From: Metallyticus violacea
Lineage: Eukaryota > Arthropoda > Insecta > Mantodea > Metallyticidae
Direction: 5' to 3'
NCBI GenBank assembly: GCA_030762175.1
Contig: CM060846.1
Span: 304,578,512-304,642,511 of the forward strand
Length of the DNA: 64,000 nucleotides
The position numbers were made by a program, and so were the translations under genes. The notes below the pieces were generated by a model, which worked only from the letters and a program-made list of their open reading frames with translations, ran no database searches and had not been told where the DNA came from. This document shows, piece by piece, positions 55,001 to 64,000 of this stretch. The stretch's first letter is position 1; every line of letters begins with the position of its first letter.

Positions 55001-55739
55001 TAGTTACCAAAGCTGAAACCTTTTAGGTTGGCTAGGCTTTCACAAACACAGCTGTTTCATCAGCCCTTTGTCATTTCAAACATCATAGGTTTATAAGTGT
55101 TCCCATCTCAAAGTTTTAGTGGACAAGGCCTGTTAGTTCTAACATCTAGGACAGTTTTCCACGTAACATGGTCTTTGAATATTTGCATTCTTTAATCAAA
55201 TACCAAATTCTTTATGCTTTCTGCTCATCCAGTCCCTGACAACCTGTCATATTAGACCACATGAGAAATACAGGTTCAAGCCCTATTAATGGATTCCCAG
55301 ATTCCTCCTTAGTCAAATGGTCCGTTTCTTCATTGCCCAAGTACCAATATGCCAAACCTGACCTTAAGAGCTATACTCATAGCTGCTGCTAACTAGTTAT
55401 TAAGCTAATTATGTTAATGTTACTCTGAATATGTTGATGCTATGTGATTTCCATTATATTAATAACATACATACAGGAGAATTTATGAATATAGGCCACT
55501 TTGATTTAGAGGCTAATTTTTTTATTACAAAAATAATTTGCATGAAAAAGAATGCAAAGTAAATAAATGAATAAATACTAATATAATGGGTGAGCAATGC
55601 TTGACACAACTGCAGAACTGGCTGGCAGCTCTATATAGCTATGTTGGCAGAGGTGGGGAGTCTATTTCTCCTGCGCAAGGCTTCAGTGTGCTTTGAAATC
55701 TTGTGCAAGTAGCATTGTTAGGCAAAGCAATACAGTGTA

Positions 55740-56110
55740 TTCAGTGAAAGTGTATCAAGTAAAATGGGGCAATACAAGTATTCTACTCCCCAAAGCGTGT
55801 TCATTCCTATGTGTGTAGAGAGTCAGCATGTGCTGTAAGGAGATGATTTTAAGAGGAATTTCCTGATGTTCACATTTTAACCAGAGTTTCATTGATTAAT
55901 AAATAAATTTTGTAAAACAGGAAGTTTCCTTTATCTCTGGGGGGCATTAAAAGAGAACGTGTATAAAATAAATCCACATACTTTAGATGAACTTAAAACA
56001 TTTGTCGAGAAATTGCTGCCATTTCTCAGAGGGAACTGCAGTGTGTAATGAGCAATTTCCTAAGCAGGCATGATAAATGCTTGAACAACAAAGGGAGGAA
56101 GTTCCAACAT
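55740..56110 (+). pseudogene. Internally deleted mariner-type transposase
   Basis: Plus-strand remains of a Tc1/mariner-type transposase of the kind that begins with an FxxKxxCxRxFRxxFPxxxVP-like helix-turn-helix region. About 55800-55925: EEFPDVHIL, then INKFCKTGSF. This jumps directly to LYLWGALKENVYKINPHTLD and ELKTFVEKLLPFLRGNCSV (55927-56047), the segment after the third catalytic Asp. The catalytic core is deleted. Terminal repeats were not identified. Related in layout to, but distinct from, 41838-42704. Confidence 0.65.
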
Positions 56111-56321
56111 CTCCTTGCTTAATAAATGTGAGTAATTTACTTTTCTTTTTAAGGGTTTATGTTATGTATGTTAGAAATAATTTACTTGACAAACCGTACT
56201 ATATTTACTGCAAACTTCCTGTCACCCACACCGCCAACATGGCAACCAGCCTTGCCAGCCAGTTGCACACTGCAAAACCAGTTGCGTGAAGAATCTTTCA
56301 CCTCATACTTTATATTCTTAC

Positions 56322-56427
56322 CTCAGTATAACTTCTGGAGCAATATATTCTGGAGTGCCATAAACTTGTTTATCAGAAAACTGTCTTGTCTCCCGGTCTA
56401 TGTAGCCTTCATACAAATTTGTGGCCA
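56322..56427 (-). CDS. MAST: MAST kinase exon: activation segment (P+1 loop)
   Basis: Internal exon of a microtubule-associated serine/threonine (MAST) kinase, an AGC-type kinase fused to a PDZ domain. Read on the minus strand it follows an acceptor ending TTTAG and ends at the donor GTAAGA. The peptide begins [15 protein letters not shown] and contains the T-loop hallmark [12 protein letters not shown], which docks substrate beside the APE motif. The last two bases (AG) are completed by the first base of the exon at 50242-50363 to give Arg, so the junction is in phase. Exons for the glycine loop, catalytic HRD and DFG motifs must lie above this exon; I did not find them before the window ends. 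It sits among LINE and mariner relics and is itself undamaged. Confidence 0.93.
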
Positions 56428-56939
56428 CTAAAGATGAAATCAGAATATTAAATGAAAATAAATGACGAATTTAATATATTATTTAAAAGTTATAATTATA
56501 GTTGCTTGACGGTTTTTGATTACCATTTTATTAGCTGAAACCTTCTTACCAAACAAATATCAATATAATAATAAAAAATGAGCATGTCTAGTACCATGAT
56601 TGATGATAAAATGTAATTTCATATGTATGTATACTGTGAACCAAACTAATGTCAATATAGTCAAAGATTAGAGGTTACAAATATTTCTAGAAATAATAAT
56701 TTCAATGAATCTTTTAACATTGTTCAAACATACAACTGCTATGAAAATAGCAGAGTTCTGGTAGGATTTCCATTAGCTATGCAAATGTCCTCATATCATT
56801 ACTGCTACTAGAATAAAAAGTAGAATCAAAGATCTCAATTCAAATTTGATCCATTATTCTAAACTACAATACACTTAAGAATTTTTTCAAACATGGTGTA
56901 ATAATCAAAAGAGATTGCAGAGTTTGACAAAGTTATTAA

Positions 56940-58640
56940 ATTTAATTAAGAAAAAAAGGAAGTTGTATCAAAGTGTTGGTGAGCGGCGATTATATATCCT
57001 ATCTTTAAAGGAAAGGGTGATGAGGAAAGCCCAAATACCTATAGAGTTATTACCCTTTTATTCAATATTAATAAGATTTTTACTGCGATTCTGAAATTAG
57101 GGGTGGGCAGAAGGGAATAAGAATCTTCACTACTTTTTAAGCAGGTTTTAAAATAGTTTGTACAGCAATGTATAATGTGATTGGTACTGAAAACTGTATA
57201 GATAAATCTTTGACTAATAAGTGTGGGAGAGTATACATAATAATTGTCAATTTAGAAAATGTCTACAGTAGAATCATACATGAAGCCCTATGGTGAAAAC
57301 TGGAAGGAGGGACTGAGTTCAGGTTGATTTGTTTATTATGACAATTATGCTGTCAGAATTCATTTTGTTTTAAATGTAGGGATGAGAAAGTTGCAATGAA
57401 GTAGATCAAGAAAAAGGGCTGGAACAGAGATGTGAACTTAGCCCTATATTGTTCATTTTAGTTATAGTTGATATGATTGAGGAATTGGAAAACATTAATA
57501 TTAATATGCCCATTATCATTAATCATGAAATTCCCAGATTCTTATATGCAGATGACCTGGCTTTGGGTTCCTTATCAGTAGTTCGGTAGTATAAAATAAT
57601 TACTGAAATTGAGAAATATTGCAAATGGATCAAAATTAATCAAAACAAAACTAAAATTATTGCATTAATGAGAAATATTGCAAATGGATGGGGACACAAA
57701 ATTAATCAAAACAAAACTAAAATTATTGCATTAAAAAGAGGCAACAAACTGCAGGGAAATGAAAAATGGTTCCTGAATGAAAAAATAGTTAAGAAATTTA
57801 AATACTAAAATAAAGCAGTCTAAGTAAATGGGAAAAACAGAAGCTGCTCACATTATCTAAAGGGAAATCTGATGTTGATTTTGTGACGAAATGTTTACAT
57901 ATAGCATATGTTTACATGGTATGTATGATTTAAATGAGTTTAAAAGGCTTTTGTGGAATCAAAATTGGCTTAAAAAGTGGAACTTTGGGGGAGTAAATGA
58001 AGAGTGAAATAATTAGAATTGGTATTTATAACTTTTTAAAATTAATGTTAGGTTTACCCATCAGCAAGACTCATGCGGATTTATGTTAGAAATGAGAACG
58101 ATGGGTATTAGAGGTTTGAAGATTGATAAAAATTTGAAGTACTGGTTTATACTGAGGTCATATTTTGAAAGAATTTTAAATGTAAGACAAAAATTTAGAT
58201 ACAGCTAATTGGATTAGTAAAATAAGGAACCATTTGATAGTAAATAGGATGGAAGATAATGTATGAGAATGTAAGGAACTCTTAACCAGGAGTTTTTTAA
58301 TAGTTATTAGTATCAGACTGAGAGCATGGAATGGAATAGTTGTATTCTCTAGCAAGGGAGGTCAGTTCATTAAAGTTGTACATTTAATTGAAATTAAATA
58401 TATAAAGAGAGGTTTACATTGACAAATGTAACAAAAGAGCGAGTGAGAGAGAACATATGTCATGGTGTCATTTAGCGGCTAGGAAAAATTGAAGGGTAAC
58501 AGGAACTGGATGAAGCAAAATGCATGTCCCATTTGTAAAAATCATGAGGACCCCATTCATACCCTATTTGTTTTTTAAGATTTTATGGAGTGGAGAAAGA
58601 AGTTAATTAGTGAGAAATGGCTTAAAAAGTGGAAGGAGTA
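56940..58640 (+). pseudogene. LINE RT to 3' end, plus strand (family of 60130-64000)
   Basis: Heavily decayed copy. Recognisable parts: AAIIYPIFKGKGDEESPNTY (about 56985-57045), the YRVITLLFNINKIFT RT block, then near 57535-57570 FLYADDLALGS-like residues (RT active site, frameshifted). Near 58525-58600 is NACPICKNHEDPIHTLFVF, the zinc-knuckle-like C-terminus. An internal direct repeat lies at 57611-57733. Stops throughout. Confidence 0.75.
57611..57733. repeat. Tandem duplication of about 60 bp in a LINE
   Basis: GAGAAATATTGCAAATGGAT and the following AAAATTAATCAAAACAAAAC block occur twice. The second copy has an extra GGGGACAC. Confidence 0.9.
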
Positions 58641-58889
58641 ATGATTATGAGTAAAACTAAGAAGGAGAATTGTCGTATTGCAGGAGTGGAACATTGTCTC
58701 TATTTAAATGATACAGGTGGAGTCATATGTGATTAGATTGGTACTGAAGTCACCCATAATTATAGCAGGCTCATAAAATTACAGCAAATTAAACAAATGG
58801 GTTTCTAGATAGCAGTGTATTCGTTGTCAGTTTGATACATTATTTTAGGCTAAAGATCAGTTAAAACATGTATTGTCAAAACATCTCAT

Positions 58890-59140
58890 TTATTATTACA
58901 ATCATTACGATATAAGTGGTATCCATCCAGATTGACCTATGAAGAACATACCGTGCCTTGTAAGCCATGTTTCAGATATGATTGCATGAAGGTTTAGAGA
59001 TGAAAATATTGACTGAAATTCAAGAAAATTGCTTGTGAGATGGGTATTAATATGAGTTAAGTGAAGTGCCTGGGAGTGGGAGGAGAGCAAGTTTTTCAGG
59101 AGATTACCTGTTTCTGCAGCTTGGGCTGCATTGTGGTCAA
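58890..59140 (-). pseudogene. LINE AP-endonuclease N-terminal fragment
   Basis: Minus-strand frame: ALHLTHINTHLTSNFLEFQS, IFSSLNLHAIISETWLT. This is the start of an AP-endonuclease of a LINE (xLxxNxxSLxxxFxEFxxxxxxxxxxIIxISETWL), with ETWL conserved. It differs from the other LINEs in the window. Confidence 0.7.
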
Positions 59141-60129
59141 GCTCACTTACATATTAATAAAGAGATGCATAGGACAATAATTAACATTGTTATCAGCTTC
59201 AGCTCAGCTTAAGGATTGTATCTCCAAACTTTTGATAAGGGGAAACCATTGTCTTCTGGTATGATGAACATTTCCTTCCTGTAAATTTAGTTATAATTAT
59301 AGGAACCTTTATTTTCAAGTATAACAGTGACTTTTGTTTTTTTCCATGTAGTTTTGATGTATCTATAGAATTATGGCCTGGAGGAGAGTCTGGTTTGAAA
59401 ACTAGGCCACACATTGTAATATTATATTATAAACTAAATGTTTTTAATTAATAAACTTAAAAAATAGAAAGTGTACAAATCAGGAAACATACGACACTTT
59501 TTCTGCCTTTTCCAGAATTAGTCCTCATAACTTGGTGATAAAGATGAAAAATTAAAACATGCTAAATACATTTTTCAGAATTCTTAGAACAGATACTGTA
59601 AAGCAAACACTTGACAAAAGTCTTTAAGAGCATTAATAAAATATGAACCACAAGATATGGAAATGATCACGCACTAACATTTTAAACATAATTTATATAT
59701 TACACAAGAAAATACCTTGCACAGAAAATAATACAGCTAATAATAGGGGAATAAATCCTAGATACAGAAACTAAAATCATTTTTACATTTAGAACCTTGC
59801 AGAGAGGGAATGACAGCCTTCAAAACAAGCCTACAACCTGAGACAACTGTAGCAAAATAAGCATTTGTAGTGCATTACATTTATTAACTTTATAATCCTC
59901 CTTGAAATAACATTTCTTTGTTTAATTAAATTGAATTTATTTCCACTTAAAATGACAAACTTCCACAGTACTCTTTTACAATCATTCAGTCATACAAGAA
60001 AATACAACCATAGTCACTCCAGTAAATCTTCCTGAGTTGCTATGTAACCAAACTTATGTCTGCCATATTTACTCAATCGTAAAACCAAATTAAATTATGT
60101 TTGTACCCAATTTGGTTCCTCATTTCTTA
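59141..60129. other. Intron without recognised feature
   Basis: AT-rich. Contains a minus-strand frame (59199-59414) that I cannot assign. It may belong to the LINE fragment on its left or to the LINE 3' UTR on its right. Confidence 0.4.
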
Positions 60130-62540
60130 TTTATTTTCGTCAACATTTACTTTTAATCTTACCTAGATAATACCCAAACTCCAAGATTTTCTGCCTTGTT
60201 TTCATATTCACCAACTTATTTCCCCTTATCTTTATTGGTAAGCTGTCCCACTTCTCAATCTAAAGTTTTGTGCTCATTTCTTTAGTTTCTCTATATTCCA
60301 CAATTGCATGCCAGTAACTATCTTGCATTCCACACATCTGACATTCCTGTATATTTAAACCTCCTTTTATTCCTTTCAGATTCAATACCCCTGTCCAAGC
60401 CCATGTGATTCCCTCCCTCGTCTACCTGTCACCTTCATCCACACAATTCTCTCTACCCCCATATTTCCTTTAACCCCTTATAAATCCTGAATGACTTTTT
60501 GCTACTAAAACTACCTTAATATCTCCTGTCTTTCTATATCATCAATTCTTTGTTTAATTTCTCTCCAAAAACCTCTTTCTTTACTTTCTCAATCATGCCA
60601 CACCATAAGCAAGCAAATTTTTTCCATAATCTTGTTGATTCTATTAATCCAAGTATTTCCTCCCCTCATTTTCTCTTGCATCACTAGACAGTGTTTTAAA
60701 ATACAATTCTCTACTAAATTCTTAATCCTAAATCAATATTTCAAAGTTCTTGTCATTATTTTTCCTTTACTCCCTACACTGGCTAATTCAGCTTGTTTAA
60801 CCTAGTTTGGTGAACTTTTTGGCAGGCCCATAATTTGTTTGCAGAAATTCCTGCGAATCAAGTATACATTTAGGCATTCCTCATCACTACCCCAAACATC
60901 ATTTTAGCCTCTTATATATTTTCCCCAAACACTTTATATGCATTTCTGGTACTTGATACCTACAGGCCGTAATAGCTTTCAAATACCTGCCTTTTGCTAG
61001 AACCTTTCTTTTTAGTTCCCTCCACCCTCCATTCTTGTAAGCCTAATACCCAAATAGTCAAATTTATTAACCACTTCAATTTCTGTCCCTTTCCAATACT
61101 ATTTATCCAATTATTGCATAACTTGTTTCCATTCATAAATACCACAATTTTTTTATTTTTGAATATTTATTCTTAGTCCCCCTTTCTTACAGAATTTAGC
61201 AATTATTCCATTTGATTTTGCTAGACCAATATTAGTAATTGACCCCACTACCAAATTGTCTGCAAATAATTGTTCTGGAATTTCAACATTTTCGATTGTG
61301 AGCATGTGGGTATTAACTTTACTAGTTTCTCCTAAAATATCATTAATAAATGAGTTAAATAGTGTAGCAATTAACTTACATCCTTGTCTTAGAATTATTG
61401 TATTCAAATTTTTGGAGTCACCCTATCGTGGGCAATCTTTATATGGTACTCATTTTCATTGTATAAATTATGTAATGCTTTTATAAACTTATTGCTAACT
61501 CCTATCCCATTCAATTTTGACCATAATGCCTTGCGGTTGATTGCATTAAATGCCTTTTCTAAATCCACAAACAATATATATAGTCTCCCTCTTTTTTGAC
61601 CTAGATATTTCTCTATCATTGCATTAATAATGAAGACGTTATCCACTGTTCTCTTATTTTTCCTGAAGCCTGCTTGGAACTTGGATAATTTATTTTCTTG
61701 TTCTGTCCAATTTTGAACCCTTTCTGCCGGATACCCCTATATAACTTACCTAAGATCGATAATAAACCAATTCCTTTATAATTAGCTGGTTTGTTTAAAT
61801 TACCTTTTCCTTTAAATATAAGTACTACAATTGCTTTTCTCCAACCTTTTAGAACTTTAGCCTCTTGATATATTGAATTAAATATCTGTGCCAATAACAC
61901 ACCTCTATCATCATCCTGAACCCATGCCCTCCAAAATTCCCCCAGGACCCCATCAATCCCCCAAGTTTTATTTCTTTTTATTCTTTTTATCTGTTCCTTT
62001 ATTTAATTTATATTAATCTGTCTATCCAAATAATTTAAACTTAATATATTTTTTTTCAACTATCCACCCCCCCCCCATTAGAATATCTCCTCTACTCCTA
62101 AAAGTTTTTTAAAGTATAAACAACATTCCTGAACATTGATATTATACTCATTTACTCTTCTTTTATATAATCTCTTAACTATCATCCACATTGTTTTAGT
62201 CTCATTTGTCCTCATCACCTCCTGTATTTTCTTACTAATATTCTGAGCCCAATCTCTCTTTTTTGCCTCCATGAGAGATTTATATTCCAGCCTTTCAATC
62301 ATAAAGTTCTCTCTTTCTGCCTGTTCTCCTGTTTGTCTTCATTTCCTCAACTCTCTTTCAACTCTCCTTTTACCAATTCTACATTCATCATCATACCAGC
62401 CCTCCTGTAATCTTGAACCCATTCCTCTCACTCTCATCTTAACCCCTGCGTGTTTTACCAATCTCTCTAAAATATCCATTTTGCCCCTATTTTCCCTATC
62501 TTCATTATAGCTTGTACATTGAGCTTAATTGATCTAAAAT
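60130..62540 (-). pseudogene. LINE ORF2: reverse transcriptase and C-terminus
   Basis: Minus-strand LINE. From right to left: linker frame 62078-62302 (KRDWAQNISKKIQEVMRTNE), NKTWGIDGVLGEFWRAW-like residues (about 61920-61990), 61616-61900 (VLKGWRKAIVVLIFKGKGNL; NKPANYKGIGLLSILGKLYR), 61404-61646 (GRLYILFVDLEKAFNAINRK, RT domain 3 with Asp), and 61153-61407 (LRQGCKLIATLFNSFINDIL; EQLFADNLVVGSI, active site FADN instead of FADD). The C-terminal GLNIQECQMCGMQDSYWHAI VEY zinc-knuckle region is near 60330-60390. The FADN change and frameshifts make it inactive. Confidence 0.85.
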
Positions 62541-62728
62541 TATCTCCTAACTCTCTTATGAAGCCTGGTGCCCTCTCATAATTCCATTTATATTTCTCTA
62601 TTTTATGTCCATATTTCTTAACTTGCACCACTTACCTATACTGGTTTTGAAATTTCCTTTTAATGGGAAATGACTGCTAGTATATACTAAATCCATAACC
62701 TCAAAATCTATTAGATATTCATTTAATT

Positions 62729-63430
62729 CTAGTGTAACATATAATCAACAATACTTTGATCATTATTATTTGCAAAAGTAAACATGCCCTTAGAATCTTT
62801 CCCTCTAGTACCAATACATATCACCAGATTATGTTCATCACAAAAGTCCAATAACTTATTTCCTTCCTTATTATATATTTTATCTTTACTCACACTTTCC
62901 AACCTGTCTTCTTTCCCAGCATAATTTTCTAGGTTAACAAAATGTACCGAACCCTCCCCTATTCTTGCAATAAAATCACCTGTTATAATAAAATTTCTGT
63001 ATCCATATTTGTTTTGCAGTATCTCCATGCCCTTTCCTAAGTTATAGAACTTAGAATATTTGGTGGGTTATACATTGTTGCTAAACACACTTTTTCACTT
63101 CCCATGTTTGACTTATTTCACACCAAAGTACTGAATTATCCCCCAAATCGCTGAACACTTCCACTGACAAACTTTGTCTTACAAACACACCAATTCCCCC
63201 TGACAACTGCCCTTTTACTTTCTTTTTAGTACTGGCTTTACTATAGAACTTGAAGTCATTGAGCTCAACAGTTATCTCTTTCTAACCATGATTCCATATT
63301 GCCAACACATCACACACCATAAATAACTGCATTATTTCCCCATTTGACACTTTTCTTAACAAACCTTCAATGTTCCAGCATATAACCACCAACTCCCCCT
63401 ATACCTATCCCTTTCTCTCAAATCTAAACT
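62729..63430 (-). pseudogene. LINE ORF2: AP-endonuclease
   Basis: Minus strand. The N-terminal half, about 63060-63430, is scrambled but shows GQLSGGIGVFVRQSLSVEVF (the SGG-G-xxV strand). The frame at 62729-63028 reads RNFIITGDFIARIGEGSV (the GDFNARIG motif with N to I), NKEGNKLLDFCDEHNLVICI and GMFTFANNNDQSIVDYML, with the conserved SxxDYxL region. The enzyme would cut target DNA. It directly follows ORF1. Confidence 0.82.
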
Positions 63431-63434
63431 CATG

Positions 63435-64000
63435 CTACTTAGCTCTGCTCCTGGTCATACTATTCATGTCTTGATTCCCTCTCACTTCCATTATACTTCT
63501 ACTCAAAGAAGACACAATACTTAAGCCAGTTGCCCTCTGCACACCCAACACAGCAGTTACTCCCAATGTCTCCCTACATTTGTCTACCATCAAGTGACTA
63601 TCAGGTGACACATGCCTAGTTGGTGATATCATCTGGATTGCTCTTCCTCCCGCCTCTCTTACATTGTTGCTATCTCTTCTTTTCAATTTTACTACATGTT
63701 CACTTCTTACCAGTGTCTGTGATGCCAATTTTAACTCCTGCATATGCCAGGTTTCTGCCCTACCATCTATCCAGAAATCAAGTCCTCTAACATATGCCTG
63801 TTTCCTCTCTGTCCTGACTTTTTTCATTTCTCTTAGAAGAACACCTCTCAGTTCTTTATCTTCCTTTCTATAGTTGTTTTCAATAAATATATGGGATCCT
63901 TTCAACTTTTTTGCATTTGCTAAAATTGTCCATTTAAATTTCATAGTAGCATGTTTCATTATCACTGGTCTTGGCTTTGGCCTCATTCTTCCAATTCTAA
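63435..64000 (-). pseudogene. LINE ORF1 C-terminal part (RNA-binding type)
   Basis: Open minus-strand frame, 63435-63986, probably continuing past the window. It begins RPKPRPVIMKHATMKFKWTI, LANAKKLKGSHIFIENNYRK EDKELRGVLL and REMKKVRTERKQAYVRGLDF WIDG. This matches the RRM-to-CTD part of L1-type ORF1 proteins (R-PRPVxxxF, LKGxxIxIxxD, lysine-rich helix, AxxRGxxLxIDG). These bind element RNA as trimers. A variable basic tail follows. Stop at 63435 lies just before the endonuclease region. The open length suggests this copy is younger than most. Confidence 0.72.

Noticed and set aside
55023..55065. Hammerhead-like CTGATGA...GAAA on the minus strand
   Set aside because: Helix II does not pair cleanly next to the core and there is no palindrome, tail box or target duplication around it.

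Overview
The window looks like intronic DNA of a large, AT-rich insect genome. It carries at least six exons of one host gene on the minus strand, a MAST-family (microtubule-associated serine/threonine) kinase. The exons lie at 56322-56427, 50242-50363, 34489-34716, 30014-30450, 12820-12980 and 9021-9235. They run from the kinase activation segment through the end of the kinase domain and a Ser-rich linker into the PDZ domain. All sites are GT/AG, and reading phases agree at every junction except 30014/12980, where at least one exon must be missing. Upstream and downstream exons lie outside the window. An insect is favoured by the MAST sequence, by the SINE bodies (they resemble SINEs I recall from polyneopteran insects) and by the LINE, mariner, piggyBac and Penelope mixture. 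This assignment is inference.

The introns (3.6 to 17 kb) are packed with decayed mobile elements. Layout: 1-5465 piggyBac relic, Penelope-like element (PLE), LINE and mariner relics; 6100-8220 an unknown coding relic split by a PLE palindrome; 9021-9235 PDZ exon; 9540-12660 PLE fragments in inverted pairs and a SINE; 12820-12980 exon; 14700-19270 LINE fragments, a LINE split by a nearly complete mariner, and a PLE; 19550-22230 plain intron; 22240-29055 LINE, SINE and PLE pieces and LINE copy A; 30014-30450 exon; 30760-34033 mariner, nested SINEs and PLE; 34489-34716 exon; 35200-40600 a palindrome and a nearly full-length LINE with 5' monomers, PHD/esterase ORF1 and endonuclease/RT; 41838-47410 two mariner derivatives and LINE copy B; 48000-54070 SINEs, microsatellites, one exon and a cluster of short palindromic elements; 55740-56427 mariner derivative and kinase exon; 56940-64000 a LINE family in both orientations, with ORF1, endonuclease and RT at the right edge.

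The most interesting signal is a family of short, non-coding palindromic elements (about 100-300 bp). Most have perfect 9-12 bp target-site duplications. Each is a pair of inverted PLE terminal repeats plus a one-sided tail that begins with a shared TTCACTGT box. The arms hold hammerhead-ribozyme-like cores (CTGANGA, helix II hairpin, GAAA) whose helix III half is self-complementary (ACATGT, ACATATGT or ACCGGT), as expected of ribozymes acting as dimers. Hammerheads are known in PLE terminal repeats; I infer that these compact palindromes are non-autonomous derivatives of PLEs. No intact mobile-element gene is present.
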